Assembly (NCBI RefSeq): GCF_900007165.1
Contig: NZ_CYGY02000024.1
Coordinates: 185,476 to 249,475, forward strand
Direction: 5' to 3'
Length of the DNA: 64,000 bases
Source: Paraburkholderia piptadeniae
GTDB lineage: Bacteria; Pseudomonadota; Gammaproteobacteria; Burkholderiales; Burkholderiaceae
This document shows positions 38,217-48,414 of the stretch, one piece after another; position 1 is the first letter of the stretch; each line of letters starts with the position of its first letter. The notes under the pieces were generated by a model. The model was not told where the DNA came from. It worked only from the letters and a program-made list of their open reading frames with translations, and searched no databases. Position numbers and translations under genes: made by a program.

Positions 38217-40010
38217 TTGAGCGCCAAGCCAACGTTAAGCAAGCCCATCGGCTCGGGTGAAGTGTCGTCGACAGTCGTCGTGCTGCGCCGTCTGTGGCCG
38301 TATGTGAAGCCGCTCATCTGGACTGTCATCGCCGCCATCGCGACGATGGGCGCCGTTGCCGCCACCGAGGCCGGCATTCCCGCGCTGCTCAAGCCGCTGC
38401 TCGACCATGGCTTCGGCACGCACAGCAGCGACAGCGCGAAATGGTACGTGCCGCTCGCCGTGATCGGCCTCGCGCTCGTGCGCGGGGTCGCGCAGTACGC
38501 GTCGGGCTATCTGCTGTCGTATGTGTCGAACCGGATTCTGCTCGATCTGCGGCTCACGATGTTCAACCGGATGATCCACGGCAGCGTCGCGTTCTTCCAG
38601 CGCGAGACGGCAAGCACGGTGATCAACGCGATCGTCTTCGAAGTCAACCAGATCCTGAACGTGCTGACGGGCGTGATGGTCACGCTCGTGCGCGATTCGC
38701 TGACGGTCGTGTTCCTCCTCGGCTATCTGTTCTATCTGAACTGGCGCCTGACGCTGATCGTCGCCGTGCTGCTGCCGGGCATCGGCTGGCTCGTGGGCAA
38801 GATCAACCGGCGGCTGCGGCGCCTCAACCGAGAGCATCAGACCCTCACGAACGAGCTGTCGTACATCGTCGAGGAGACGGTGGGCGGCTACAAGGTCGTC
38901 AAGGTCCACAACGGCGAGCAGTACGAAATCGACCGCTTCACGCAGATGAGCAAGCGCCTGCGCGGCTACTCGATGCGCATGACGGTGTCGGGCGGTCTCG
39001 CGCAGCCGCTCACGCAGTTCCTCGCGTCGATCGCGCTCGCTGTCGTGATCACGATTGCCGTCGTGCAGTCGTCGCACGATCAGACGACGGTCGGCGGCTT
39101 CGTCGCGTTCGTCACGTCGATGCTGCTGATCATTTCGCCCCTCAAGCACCTGATGGACGTGAACCAGCCGCTGCAACGCGGCATGACGGCGGCAGAACTG
39201 ATCTTCGGGTTGATCGACGAGCCGTCGGAGCCGGAGGGCGGCGGGCGCAAGCTGGAGCGCTCGAACGGCGAGGTCGAATTCCGCGACGTGTCGTTCATGT
39301 ATGGCGCGAGCGGCCCGATGCAACGGCAGACGCTCGACAGCGTGTCGTTCAAGGTCGCGCCGGGCGAGATGGTCGCGCTGGCGGGCCCGTCGGGCAGCGG
39401 CAAGACGACGCTCGTGAACCTGCTGCCGCGCTTCTTCGATCCGAGCGGCGGCGCGATTCTCGTCGACGGCGTCGCGCTGCCCGAGTACGGCCTTCACGAA
39501 CTGCGCAGCCAGATCGCGATGGTGAGCCAGGACGTCGTGCTCTTCAACGACACGATCGCGAACAACGTCGCGTATGGCCAGACGGCCGACGCCGAGCGCG
39601 TGAAAGCGGCGTTGCACGCGGCCAATCTGTGGGACACGGTGGCCGCGATGCCGAACGGCATCGACACGCTGATCGGCGACAACGGCATGATGCTGTCGGG
39701 CGGCCAGCGGCAGCGGCTTGCGATCGCGCGCGCCGTCTACAAGGACGCGCCCATCCTGATTCTCGACGAGGCGACGTCGGCGCTCGATTCGGAATCCGAG
39801 CGCCATGTGCAGGCCGCGCTCGAAACGCTGATGAAGGGCCGCACGACGCTCGTGATCGCGCACCGCCTGTCGACCATCGAACGCGCGGACCGCATTCTCG
39901 TGCTCGACGCGGGGCGCATCGTCGAGCGCGGCAGCCATCGCGAACTGCTCGCGCAAAACGGGCTGTACGCGCATCTGCATCGGATCCAGTTTCAGCAGCA
40001 TGCGGCGTGA
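38217..40010 (+). CDS. msbA: Lipid A export ABC transporter MsbA
   Basis: A 597-residue half-transporter with six membrane helices in the first 330 residues and an ABC domain after. Walker A is [11 protein letters not shown], signature [14 protein letters not shown], Walker [15 protein letters not shown]. MsbA flips lipid A-core from the inner to the outer leaflet of the inner membrane. The start is a TTG at 38217 with AGAGGA six bases upstream; no ATG in frame nearby has a ribosome site. LPS glycosyltransferases follow on the same strand. Confidence 0.92.
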   Translation: MSAKPTLSKPIGSGEVSSTVVVLRRLWPYVKPLIWTVIAAIATMGAVAATEAGIPALLKPLLDHGFGTHSSDSAKWYVPLAVIGLALVRGVAQYASGYLLSYVSNRILLDLRLTMFNRMIHGSVAFFQRETASTVINAIVFEVNQILNVLTGVMVTLVRDSLTVVFLLGYLFYLNWRLTLIVAVLLPGIGWLVGKINRRLRRLNREHQTLTNELSYIVEETVGGYKVVKVHNGEQYEIDRFTQMSKRLRGYSMRMTVSGGLAQPLTQFLASIALAVVITIAVVQSSHDQTTVGGFVAFVTSMLLIISPLKHLMDVNQPLQRGMTAAELIFGLIDEPSEPEGGGRKLERSNGEVEFRDVSFMYGASGPMQRQTLDSVSFKVAPGEMVALAGPSGSGKTTLVNLLPRFFDPSGGAILVDGVALPEYGLHELRSQIAMVSQDVVLFNDTIANNVAYGQTADAERVKAALHAANLWDTVAAMPNGIDTLIGDNGMMLSGGQRQRLAIARAVYKDAPILILDEATSALDSESERHVQAALETLMKGRTTLVIAHRLSTIERADRILVLDAGRIVERGSHRELLAQNGLYAHLHRIQFQQHAA

Positions 40011-40145
40011 GCGGATGCGCGCGCGCATCGCTGATCGCGCGGCGCGGACCGTCCCGCCCGCGCCCGCTGCCGCCGACGTGCCCCCTTCGCACCGCACGCG
40101 CGGCGCTCATGTCCGTTCGATCGACGCTCCGGCAAATCCCCTTCA

Positions 40146-41225
40146 ATGCTAAAAATCGGAATCTCCGCCAACGCGCTCAAGTACAGCGGCGGCCTCGAGC
40201 GCTACGCGATGGACCTCGTGCGCGGATTCGCCGGCATCGGCATCGAGCCTGCGTTCTTCGCACGGCGCTTCGACATGACGGTGCCGGAAAGCGGGCTCGT
40301 CGAGCGCCATCGAATTCCTGTTTCGCTCCTGCCGGGCAAATGGCGCGATGCATGGTTTTCGGCCCGTCTGCGCAGGGCGCGCCGCGCCGCGCGCGTCGAC
40401 GTGCTGATCGGCTGCAACCGAGTCGATTCATCGGATATCGCGATTTGCGGCGGCACGCACATTGGCTTTCTGCGAGCGACGCGCCGCGCGACGAAGCGTT
40501 CCGATCGCCGGCAGATCGAACTCGAAAAGCGCCAGTACGAACGCTCGGCGGTGATCGTCGCGCATTCCGACCTGATGCGCGACGAGCTGATCGAACTGTA
40601 CGGCGTCGACGAAGCGAAGATCGAAGTGATCTATCCGCCCGTCGACGCAACGCGCTTCACGCCCGTCGACGCCACGACACGCGCGGCGCTGCGCAAGCGT
40701 TACGGCTTTGCCGACGACGAAATCGTGCTGCTGTTTCCGTCGAGCAGCCATCAGCGCAAGGGCTTGCCGCTGATCGAAGCCGCGCTGCGCGAGATCGATC
40801 CGCGCGTGGTCGTTGCCGTCGCGGGCCGGCCGCTGGACAGGCCGGCAGAGCGCATCCGGCATATCGGCTACGTACGTGAAATCGAAGACTGCTACCGGGC
40901 CGCGGACTTCACGATCCTCGCATCCGGATACGAGCCTTTCGGTCTGGTCGGCGTCGAGTCGGTGATGTGCGGCACGCCCGTCATCTTTCCATCGACGATC
41001 GGCTGCTGTTCGGCGATTGCCGGGCAGGCGAAGTTCGTTTTCGCACACGGCGACGTGGCCGCGTTGCGGGTGGCGATCGAGCGCGCAGTGACGACGTCGT
41101 CGTCGCAAGCGCATGCCACTGGCGGGCCGCGCGTACCCGCTGGCTCCGTGCTCTACGACACGAGCGTGGCGGCCCACGTCGCGACGCTTTTGAAGCTGGC
41201 GCAGCGCGTGAGCCGCGCCCGTTAG
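40146..41225 (+). CDS. Glycosyltransferase family 4, WaaG-like
   Basis: A 359-residue GT-B retaining glycosyltransferase. The N-terminal domain opens ISANALKYSGGLERYAMDL. The C-terminal domain has FPSSSHQRKGLPLIEAAL and the EX7E motif EPFGLVGVE. This is close to WaaG, which adds the first outer-core glucose. It begins 135 bases after msbA and should act on the cytoplasmic face before MsbA export. The ribosome site before the ATG is poor. Confidence 0.83.
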   Translation: MLKIGISANALKYSGGLERYAMDLVRGFAGIGIEPAFFARRFDMTVPESGLVERHRIPVSLLPGKWRDAWFSARLRRARRAARVDVLIGCNRVDSSDIAICGGTHIGFLRATRRATKRSDRRQIELEKRQYERSAVIVAHSDLMRDELIELYGVDEAKIEVIYPPVDATRFTPVDATTRAALRKRYGFADDEIVLLFPSSSHQRKGLPLIEAALREIDPRVVVAVAGRPLDRPAERIRHIGYVREIEDCYRAADFTILASGYEPFGLVGVESVMCGTPVIFPSTIGCCSAIAGQAKFVFAHGDVAALRVAIERAVTTSSSQAHATGGPRVPAGSVLYDTSVAAHVATLLKLAQRVSRAR

Positions 41226-41256
41226 CCGTTTGCGGGACTGGCATTGGGGGGCCACA

Positions 41257-41265
41257 TGGTAAAAT
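41257..41265 (+). promoter_or_regulatory. Extended -10 promoter ahead of the GT9 operon
   Basis: TGGTAAAAT is an extended -10 (TGn plus TAAAAT). The -35 is weak, as is common with extended -10 promoters. The GT9 start is about 225 bases downstream. Confidence 0.4.
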
Positions 41266-41490
41266 CAGGCGCTTCTGATGCAGATTATTCGTCGAACGAT
41301 CGCGTATTGCGGATGACGGGCAACGGAAGTCATTGCGCGCTTTTTTTGCGATAAGAGTTGCGCTCACGTATCAGCGGGCATCAGAAATGACACCGTCGGA
41401 AATGTTTTGTATGAGAAAAGAGCGGCCTGCTGCCACCAGGGTGAGCGGCAGACGGGAATCGCTGGAGAGGGCCAACGCGGCGATCACCCA

Positions 41491-42618
41491 ATGAGTCGAC
41501 TGTCCGGACGTATCCGAATTTTTGCGCGCGCCGTTCCGCGGCTCGCGCTCAAGCCATTGCGCCGCAGGCCCGCCGCACCCGCGCGCATCCTGATTGCCCA
41601 CCATCTGCTGCTCGGCGACACGCTGCTGCTCACGCCGTTGCTGGCGAAGCTGCGCGCGCAGTATCCGCACGCTGACATCGTGCTCGCGTGCCCGAAGCCG
41701 ATCGTGCCGCTGTATGCCGCGCGGCCGTTCGACGTCACGGCGTTGCCGTTCGATCCGCGCGATCTGTCGACGGTGCAGGGTGTGTTGCGCTCGGGCCCAT
41801 ATGATCTGGGCATCGTCGCCGGCGACAACCGGCACAGCTGGCTTGCGCTAGGCGCGGGCTGCCGCTGGATCGTTGCGCATGCAGCCGATGTGCCCGCATG
41901 GAAGAACTGGCCCGTCGACGAACACATTCCGTATCCGTCGAAGCCGGCCGCCTGGGCCGATCTCGCGACGGAACTGGTGGACGGCGGGCCGCCGCGTCAC
42001 TACCGGACGCAGGATTGGCCGGCGCCCGCCGCTTCAGCCTCGTTGGACGAACGGCTCACGCAACGGCCGTACGTCGTGCTGCATCCGGGCGCGAGCACGG
42101 CCGTCAAGCGCTGGCCGGACGCGCGCTGGCGCGAAGTCGCGGATTACGTTGCCGGCCTCGGATACATGCCCGTATGGAGCGGCGGCCCCGGCGAAACCGA
42201 TCTGATTCGCCGCATCGATCCCGATCCCGAGCACCCGAATCTGGCGGGGCGGCTCGGGCTCGGCGAACTGTGGCATCTGTTTGCCGGCGCGCGTGCGGTG
42301 GTGTGTCCCGATACGGGCGTTGCGCATCTGGGGCGCCTCGTCGGCGTGCCGACGATTGCGCTCTTCGGTCCCGGCAATGCGCTGATTCACGGCGCCGGTC
42401 AATACTGGAGCGACGTGCGGTTCGTGCCCGTCACGATCGCCGATATGCCATGCCGTAACGAGCCGTTTATTTTTCGCCGCGAGGTGCCGTGGGTCCGCCG
42501 TTGCGACCGCAACGCCGAGACTTGCGTGGACTGGCGCGGCGATCACGCTGCGTGCATGGGTCGCCTGACGGTCGATTCCGTCTGCCGGGCGTTGAGCGAT
42601 GCACTGGGAGTCTCATGA
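41491..42618 (+). CDS. Glycosyltransferase family 9 (heptosyltransferase-like)
   Basis: 375 residues of ADP-heptose:LPS heptosyltransferase fold. The N-terminal domain has ILIAHHLLLGDTLLLTPLLAKLR. The C-terminal sugar-nucleotide site shows LHPGASTAVKRWPDARW and PDTGVAHLGRLVGVPTIALFG. It probably adds a heptose to the core, though GT9 members use other sugars too. The ATG at 41491 is chosen because similarity starts there; a TTG at 41407 would add 28 residues unlike the family. It shares ATGA with the ligase gene downstream. Confidence 0.83.
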   Translation: MSRLSGRIRIFARAVPRLALKPLRRRPAAPARILIAHHLLLGDTLLLTPLLAKLRAQYPHADIVLACPKPIVPLYAARPFDVTALPFDPRDLSTVQGVLRSGPYDLGIVAGDNRHSWLALGAGCRWIVAHAADVPAWKNWPVDEHIPYPSKPAAWADLATELVDGGPPRHYRTQDWPAPAASASLDERLTQRPYVVLHPGASTAVKRWPDARWREVADYVAGLGYMPVWSGGPGETDLIRRIDPDPEHPNLAGRLGLGELWHLFAGARAVVCPDTGVAHLGRLVGVPTIALFGPGNALIHGAGQYWSDVRFVPVTIADMPCRNEPFIFRREVPWVRRCDRNAETCVDWRGDHAACMGRLTVDSVCRALSDALGVS

Positions 42619-43883
42619 AAAACTTGGCGGCGCGCGGAGAGCGCGTGCTTTGGGTTGCCTGCCCGATCATCCTGTTTGCGGTCATGTTCGGACACATGAC
42701 CGCGATCGTCTATAACGGTCTCGCGCTGCTGGCCATCGGCACGCTGTGCGCCGCGTGCGCATCGGATGCGACGGCGCTGCGCCGCTGGCCGCTCGTCCTG
42801 CCGATCTGCGCGTGGGCGGCGTGGGCGCTGGCTGCCGTCGTGTGGTCGCGCGCGCAGCCCGTCAGCCTGCATCAGTGGTTCGACGAGATTCTCTATCCGT
42901 TCGTCGCCTTTCTCGGCTTCTGGGTCGTCGGCAGCCGCACGCAGCGACCGACGTACTTCGTCGTCGTCACGTGGATTGCCTGCGCGTTGCTGGCGCTCAC
43001 GAGCATCGTCCACTGGGGGCATCTGCAGCCGCCCACGGCCGATACGTTCCTGCTCCACTTCTACAACCGCGTCGGCCATACGAGCACGCTGGCCGTCTTC
43101 GCGATGCCGCTCTTCTCCGGCGTGATGCTGCGCGCGCGCTGGCGGGCAGTCGGCTTGACGGGACTCATCCTCTGCCTGTTCGTCGGGCTCGCCACGCTCA
43201 ACCGTTTCTTCTGGCCCGCTGCGGCGATCACGCTGCTGATCGCGCTGTATCCGTTCTACCGCAAGCGGATGTTGATCACGGGCGTGGTGTTCGTTCTCGT
43301 GGCCGCCGCGGCGCTCGGAAGCCTCGAACTCAGCGCGCGCCTGCGCTACGGCGCCGCGGCGCCGCGCCCGGCGCAGGGCGATTTCAACATCGGCGGACAT
43401 CAGATCTACCTGCCGCCCGCGCTGGTGGGCATCGGCGACACGGTGTCGAACGACACGCGTCCCAAGCTGTGGGCGTTCTACGAGCGCGTGGGCGCGGAGC
43501 ACACGTGGACGGGCATCGGATTCGGCAAGCCGCTTCCTGGCATCGCCTATCGGAACCAGATGCCCGCGAGCCTGCTCACGCTCGAGCCCATGGCGCCGAC
43601 GCATGCGCACAATCTGTTTATCAACACGTGGCTACAGACGGGGTTCATCGGCGTCGCGCTGCAGTCCGTGCTGCTGCTCGCGCTCATCGCGCGCTTCTGG
43701 CGCCTGCGCCATGTCGAGCCCCTCGTCAGCGCTGCGGGTATTGCGCTCGTCGTAGGCATGCTCGCGAAGAACATGACGGACGACTTCATGTGGCAAACAA
43801 CGATTCTCGCTTTCTGGTCGTTCTCGGGTCTGCTGCTGGGAATCGGCGAGCACAGCCGCGAGACGCGCAAGGTGATGTCATGA
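42615..43883 (+). CDS. waaL: O-antigen ligase family membrane protein (WaaL-like)
   Basis: 422 residues with about ten to twelve hydrophobic helices and a large periplasmic loop (about residues 235-335). The loop ends with the conserved PTHAHNLFIN motif (H330, H332, N333) seen in WaaL ligases, which join O-antigen from undecaprenyl-PP to lipid A-core. O-antigen polymerases share this fold, so Wzy is the alternative; its place in a core cluster without wzx favours ligase. The start overlaps the GT9 stop (ATGA), with GGGAG upstream. Confidence 0.78.
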   Translation: MKNLAARGERVLWVACPIILFAVMFGHMTAIVYNGLALLAIGTLCAACASDATALRRWPLVLPICAWAAWALAAVVWSRAQPVSLHQWFDEILYPFVAFLGFWVVGSRTQRPTYFVVVTWIACALLALTSIVHWGHLQPPTADTFLLHFYNRVGHTSTLAVFAMPLFSGVMLRARWRAVGLTGLILCLFVGLATLNRFFWPAAAITLLIALYPFYRKRMLITGVVFVLVAAAALGSLELSARLRYGAAAPRPAQGDFNIGGHQIYLPPALVGIGDTVSNDTRPKLWAFYERVGAEHTWTGIGFGKPLPGIAYRNQMPASLLTLEPMAPTHAHNLFINTWLQTGFIGVALQSVLLLALIARFWRLRHVEPLVSAAGIALVVGMLAKNMTDDFMWQTTILAFWSFSGLLLGIGEHSRETRKVMS

Positions 43884-45133
43884 CGCTCCACCGCGAATCC
43901 CGCAAACCCGTTGCAGCCCTCCACGCGCAAGCGCCGGAAGGCGACGGCGCGCCGTTGCGCATCCTGTTCCACATCAACGACTTCGGCAAAGGCGGTACGG
44001 AAACGTCGCTGCTCGCGTGGCTCAACGCGTTGGACAGAAGGCATTTCGCGCCGGCTGTCTCGGTTGCGTATCCGACCGACGATCTCGCGTTCTGGCAGGC
44101 CCATTCGATTCCCGCCGATGTCCCCGTCTACGTGCTGGCGGAGCCGGGCTGGATGCACGGCACGCATCTGATCGCGCGCAAGCGCAAGCTGAAGGGCGCG
44201 AAGAAGCTCTATCACAAGCTGCTGACGTATGGCGTCGTCAGGCCGCTGGCCGCACGCCGCTTCACGCGTATCGCGCGAAGCTTCGACATCGTCTGCGACT
44301 ACGATTTTTCGCTGCGCCATCTGGCCGGCCGCTGCGACGTGCCCGTGGTCGGCGTGAGCCACTTCAGTCTCGCGACTCGCATCGGCAACCGCGGCGCGCG
44401 CTTTCTCGCGCGACGGATGAACCAGTACCGGCGCTATGCCGCCGTCGCCATGATCACGCCGGCCATGGCGCGTGAAGCCGAGTCGCTTTTTGGCAGCGAC
44501 CGGTTGAACCTCGTCGAGTTGCCCAACGTGATCGACATCGCGCGAATCCGGCGCGACGCGACGGCGAGCGTCGACTATCCGGCGAACCCGTACATCGTGT
44601 CGGTGGCAAGGCTCGACGAAGGGCAAAAGGATAACGCGACGCTGCTACGCGCGTTCGCCGAAGTCTGCCGACGCGCTGCGACGCCGATCGATCTGGTGCT
44701 GATCGGCGAAGGCCGCGACCGCGCGAAGCTGGAGCATCTCGCGGCGGAGCTGGGCATCGGCGCTCGCGTGCAGTTCCTTGGGTTTCGCGCGAATCCGTTC
44801 CCGTACATACGACGCGCGGAGATGCTGGTCCTGAGCAGCCGCTACGAGGGGTGCCCGATGGTGCTGGGCGAAGCGATGGCGATCGGCACGCCCGTCATTT
44901 CCGCCGATTGTCCGACGGGTCCGCGCGATCTTCTCGACGGCGGCAACGCGGGCGTGCTCGTGCCGCCAGGCGATGTCGGCGCGATGGCGGCGGCGATCGA
45001 ACGCCTGCTGACGGACAGTGCCGCGCGCCGGGTGCAGATCGAAAACGCCAACAGGAAAGTGGCGTCGTTCGCGCCGGAAAACGCAAGCCGACGCATGCTG
45101 CAACTCGTGCGGCGGCTTCGCGGAATGAAGTGA
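43880..45133 (+). CDS. Glycosyltransferase family 4
   Basis: A 417-residue GT-B enzyme with a polar lead of about 25 residues. The acceptor domain has HINDFGKGGTETSLLAWLN. The donor site holds VSVARLDEGQKDN and the EX7E-type motif EGCPMVLGE. It overlaps the ligase gene by ATGA and is the last gene of a three-gene translationally coupled unit. It probably adds an outer-core or first O-unit sugar; the donor sugar is not readable. Confidence 0.82.
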   Translation: MTLHRESRKPVAALHAQAPEGDGAPLRILFHINDFGKGGTETSLLAWLNALDRRHFAPAVSVAYPTDDLAFWQAHSIPADVPVYVLAEPGWMHGTHLIARKRKLKGAKKLYHKLLTYGVVRPLAARRFTRIARSFDIVCDYDFSLRHLAGRCDVPVVGVSHFSLATRIGNRGARFLARRMNQYRRYAAVAMITPAMAREAESLFGSDRLNLVELPNVIDIARIRRDATASVDYPANPYIVSVARLDEGQKDNATLLRAFAEVCRRAATPIDLVLIGEGRDRAKLEHLAAELGIGARVQFLGFRANPFPYIRRAEMLVLSSRYEGCPMVLGEAMAIGTPVISADCPTGPRDLLDGGNAGVLVPPGDVGAMAAAIERLLTDSAARRVQIENANRKVASFAPENASRRMLQLVRRLRGMK

Positions 45134-45255
45134 AAGTCGACGCGATGATCAGTTGACGCTGCGATCGCATCGCTTTGAGCGCATAGGCACATGCGCGTAT
45201 GCGGAGCACGCAGTCATCGTGCTCGGGTGACGCGCGCCTGGCTGGCTTACGCGCT

Positions 45256-45552
45256 CTACACGCCGCTTGTCACCAGCGACAACACCGACAGATCCGGATG
45301 CGTCCCATCGACGATGCTCTTGCCGACGTGCACGGCTTCATACGTCGCATCGTCGAGCGTCTTGAACGACTCCTCGCCATCCGCGTGAAACGGCATCGTG
45401 TGGCCGGGTAGTTTCGGGTCCGCGCCGGGATGGCACACGTAGCCGATGTACGTATAGCGTTCGCTGCCGTCCTTTGGGGACGGCGCGACGTGAATCTCAA
45501 AGCCTTCGTATTCGACCGTCTGCCAACGCAGGGTTACGGCGTCGTCGGACAT
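45256..45552 (-). CDS. Small soluble protein, unknown function
   Basis: 98 residues, acidic, without signal or membrane segment. It contains two tyrosine- and histidine-rich strands (RYTYIGYVCHPGADPKLPGHTMPFH) and a C-terminal DATYEAVHVGKSIVDG helix. I do not recognise a family. GGAGG lies five bases before the ATG at 45552, which sets the start over an in-frame ATG at 45627. It is the first of three small leftward genes seen from the left. Confidence 0.7.
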   Translation of the reverse strand: MSDDAVTLRWQTVEYEGFEIHVAPSPKDGSERYTYIGYVCHPGADPKLPGHTMPFHADGEESFKTLDDATYEAVHVGKSIVDGTHPDLSVLSLVTSGV

Positions 45553-45703
45553 GATTGCCTCCGTGCAGGCGGGCGCGTCGATTGGCCTGTGGGTAACGGG
45601 CGAGACTGACGCTGCGCCGCGTGTCATGCGCCGCGGTGCGCGGCGCGGTGATGTCGAATGGTTCAGCGCAAATGGCGCGGATCGATGTTCAGCGGCAGCG
45701 GGA

Positions 45704-45865
45704 TCAGTGCCGATGCCGCATCCGTTCCCACCAGCGATGCCCGTCGAAGCGGCCCAACATCCTGTCGCGAAGAGGGTGATCGCGCCGCCACTGATGCGAT
45801 AGCAGCGTCGCGATGACGGCCAGCACGACGATGCCGACCACGATGCTTACCATTGATTCAGCCAT
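45704..45865 (-). CDS. 53-residue membrane protein, unknown function
   Basis: The frame reads MAESMVSIVVGIVVLAVIA at the start and ends at a TGA at 45704. One N-terminal membrane helix (about residues 6-22) is followed by a strongly basic cytoplasmic tail rich in Arg, His and Trp (GHRWWERMRHRH). GGAGG five bases before the ATG is close to ideal. No family is known to me. It sits 151 bases upstream of the 98-residue gene on the same strand. Confidence 0.65.
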   Translation of the reverse strand: MAESMVSIVVGIVVLAVIATLLSHQWRRDHPLRDRMLGRFDGHRWWERMRHRH

Positions 45866-46003
45866 GGCAGCCTCCGTCTATTGCAACTGCATACGGGAAG
45901 TCTAGTTGATTTGTTAGAACAGGGCGGCCGATGCCCTGTTCACGCTTTCCTCGACGCCGTCCGCGATCAATCTTTGTAACGCCTACACGGAATCGATTGA
46001 AAT

Positions 46004-46228
46004 TCAGTATCGCCGGTCGATGCGGCGCGCATCGGCGCAACGGTTTTCATCGTCCGAAAAGAGCGCTTCGAGGCCGAACAGCCACGCGACGCCGAACGCG
46101 AAAATGCCGGCCGCCGAGCGTTTCGGCAGCGTCGGGGTGTTGCCGGGCGATGTCCCGCAAAGCCTGTCGTAGCAGGCTTCTGGCAAGGGTTCCGGGTCGT
46201 CGGTGTACTCGAATTGTTCTGTGTGCAT
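46004..46228 (-). CDS. 74-residue protein, unknown function
   Basis: An acidic N-terminal half (MHTEQFEYTDDPEPLPEACYD) and a short hydrophobic stretch (AGIFAFGVAWLFGLEALF) that could be one membrane helix, then an Asp/Arg-rich tail. GGAGG lies four bases before the ATG. I do not recognise it. Position and ribosome site match its two small neighbours. Confidence 0.6.
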   Translation of the reverse strand: MHTEQFEYTDDPEPLPEACYDRLCGTSPGNTPTLPKRSAAGIFAFGVAWLFGLEALFSDDENRCADARRIDRRY

Positions 46229-46307
46229 GTCGCCTCCCGCGCGTAGTGTGTAGTGCGTGAAAGCAATTGCTGTGCCACGGGCGGGCGAGAAGGGAAGGGC
46301 GATGCGG

Positions 46308-47777
46308 TTACATCAGCACGATGTCGTACTGCTCCTGGCTCAAATTCGACTCGACCTGCAACGACACCGGCTTGCCGATGAAATCGATCAGCATCGCCAG
46401 ATGCTGGGATTCTTCCTCGAGGAACAGATCGATGACCTGCTGCGACGCGACCACGCGAAACTCGCGCGGATTGAACTGGCGCGACTCGCGCAAGATTTCG
46501 CGCAGCACGTCGTAACAGACGGTGCGCGCCGTTTTCACCTGGCCTTTGCCCTGGCAGACAGGACACGGCTCGCACAGCACGTGCGCGAGCGATTCGCGCG
46601 TGCGCTTTCTCGTCATCTCGACGAGCCCGAGCTGCGAAAAACCGTTGACCGTTACGCGCGTGCGGTCGCGCGCGAGCGCCTTCTTCAGTTCGTTGAGCAC
46701 CTGGTCGCGATGCTCGGCGTTTTCCATATCGATGAAGTCGATGATGATCACGCCGCCCAGGTTGCGCAGCCGCAGTTGACGCGCGATCGTATGCGCCGCT
46801 TCGAGATTGGTCTTGAAGATGGTGTCGTCGAAATTGCGCGCGCCGACGTAGCCGCCCGTGTTGACGTCGATGGTCGTCATCGCTTCCGTCTGGTCGATCA
46901 CGAGATAGCCGCCCGACTTCAGATCGACACGCCGTGACAGCGCGCGCTGGATTTCGGTTTCGATGTTGTAGAGATCGAAAAGCGGGCGCTCGCCGGTGTA
47001 GTGATGCAGCTTCGACGACACGGCCGGTGTGAACTCCGCCGCGAACTCCGCGAGCATCTGATACGTCTCGCGCGAGTCCACCTGAATGCGCGTGGTTTCG
47101 TCGTTGACGAAGTCGCGCAGCACGCGCTGCGCGAGATTCAGGTCCTGATAGAGCAGACTCGTGGCCGGCATGCGCTGCGCCTGCGAGAGTATCGTCGCCC
47201 ACGTCTTGCGCAGATACGCGACATCGGCGGCCAGTTCTTCGCTCGTCGCGTCTTCGGCGATGGTGCGCACGATGTAGCCGCCTTTCTCGTCGACGGGCAG
47301 CACCGACGTCAGCCGTGCGCGCACTGCCTCGCGTTCGGCCTCGCTCTCGATCTTCTGCGAGATGCCGATATGCGGCTCCTGCGGCAGGTAGACGAGCGTG
47401 CGCCCCGCGATGCTGACCTGCGTGGAAAGCCGCGCGCCCTTCGTGCCGATCGGGTCCTTGACGACCTGGACCATCAGCGTCTGCCCTTCGAAGACGATCT
47501 TCTCGATGGGCTGATGCGGCGCCGGTTGCTGCGTTTCGCCCGCGAGCCGCGGATGCCAGATATCGGCGACATGCAGGAAGGCGGCACGTTCCAGACCGAT
47601 ATCGATGAACGCCGATTGCATGCCCGGCAGCACGCGCACGACCTTGCCGAGATAGACATTGCCGACCCGCCCGCGCGACAGCGTGCGTTCGACATGAAGC
47701 TCCTGCACTGCGCCCTGCTGGACTAACGCGACGCGCGTCTCCTGTGGCGTGACGTTAATCAGGATTTCTTCGTTCAT
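46308..47777 (-). CDS. rng: Ribonuclease G
   Basis: 489 residues, the same length as E. coli RNase G. It has an N-terminal S1 domain (GRVGNVYLGKVVRVLPGMQSAFIDIG), an RNase H-like core, the catalytic aspartates in IIIDFIDMEN and the zinc-link CPVCQG. It matures the 16S rRNA 5' end and takes part in mRNA decay. The C-terminal scaffold of RNase E is absent, as expected. It follows maf after seven bases and is the last gene of the hemF-nadD-rsfS-rlmH-maf-rng series. Confidence 0.95.
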   Translation of the reverse strand: MNEEILINVTPQETRVALVQQGAVQELHVERTLSRGRVGNVYLGKVVRVLPGMQSAFIDIGLERAAFLHVADIWHPRLAGETQQPAPHQPIEKIVFEGQTLMVQVVKDPIGTKGARLSTQVSIAGRTLVYLPQEPHIGISQKIESEAEREAVRARLTSVLPVDEKGGYIVRTIAEDATSEELAADVAYLRKTWATILSQAQRMPATSLLYQDLNLAQRVLRDFVNDETTRIQVDSRETYQMLAEFAAEFTPAVSSKLHHYTGERPLFDLYNIETEIQRALSRRVDLKSGGYLVIDQTEAMTTIDVNTGGYVGARNFDDTIFKTNLEAAHTIARQLRLRNLGGVIIIDFIDMENAEHRDQVLNELKKALARDRTRVTVNGFSQLGLVEMTRKRTRESLAHVLCEPCPVCQGKGQVKTARTVCYDVLREILRESRQFNPREFRVVASQQVIDLFLEEESQHLAMLIDFIGKPVSLQVESNLSQEQYDIVLM

Positions 47778-47784
47778 GGTGTTG

Positions 47785-48414
47785 TTAGAAGTCGATGCGG
47801 GCCGCGCGCAGAAGGGCAGCGGTTTCAAACAATGGCAAACCCATGATACCTGAATAGGACCCGTCGATATGCTCGATAAACTCCGCCGCGCGTCCCTGAA
47901 TGCCATACGCGCCTGCCTTGCCAAGCGGCTCGCCGCTGGCCGCATAGCGCCGCAGCGCATCGCTTTGCACCGCAGCAAATCGCACGCGCGATACCGACAG
48001 CGCGGGCGTCAGCAATTCTCCCAGTGCATCGACGACGGCAACGGATGTCAGCACCTCATGATCGCGGCCGGCGAGACGCGTGAGCATCGCGACGGCGTCG
48101 TCGGCATCGACGGGCTTGCCGAGAATCGCATCGTCGATCGTGACGGTTGTATCGGCAACGAGAACGGGCGCATTCGCATGGCCTCCCGCCATCAGCCGCG
48201 CGCGCGCAGCCTGCGCCTTCGCGATGCACACGCGCATCACGTAGTCGTGCGCGCGCTCGCCGGGCAGTTCGGCTTCGAGCGCTTCGGCATCTTCATCGGG
48301 GCGCGGCAGCAGCAGTTCGAAGCGCACGCCGAGTTGGGTCAGCAATTCCTGACGGCGCGGGCTTTGCGACGCGAGATAAACGAACGGCCAGGCAGCGGCG
48401 GACGGAGTGGACAT
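47785..48414 (-). CDS. maf: Maf/YhdE nucleotide pyrophosphatase
   Basis: 209 residues with the Maf signature [16 protein letters not shown] near the N-terminus, then [10 protein letters not shown] and the C-terminal [30 protein letters not shown]. These proteins hydrolyse non-canonical or excess nucleoside triphosphates (dTTP/UTP for the YhdE group) and limit misincorporation. It lies directly upstream of rng. Confidence 0.93.
   Translation of the reverse strand: MSTPSAAAWPFVYLASQSPRRQELLTQLGVRFELLLPRPDEDAEALEAELPGERAHDYVMRVCIAKAQAARARLMAGGHANAPVLVADTTVTIDDAILGKPVDADDAVAMLTRLAGRDHEVLTSVAVVDALGELLTPALSVSRVRFAAVQSDALRRYAASGEPLGKAGAYGIQGRAAEFIEHIDGSYSGIMGLPLFETAALLRAARIDF

Noticed and set aside
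40146..45133. Polysaccharide capsule or exopolysaccharide operon
   Set aside because: The genes fit LPS core assembly next to msbA. No Wza/Wzc-type export or polymer synthase genes are present.
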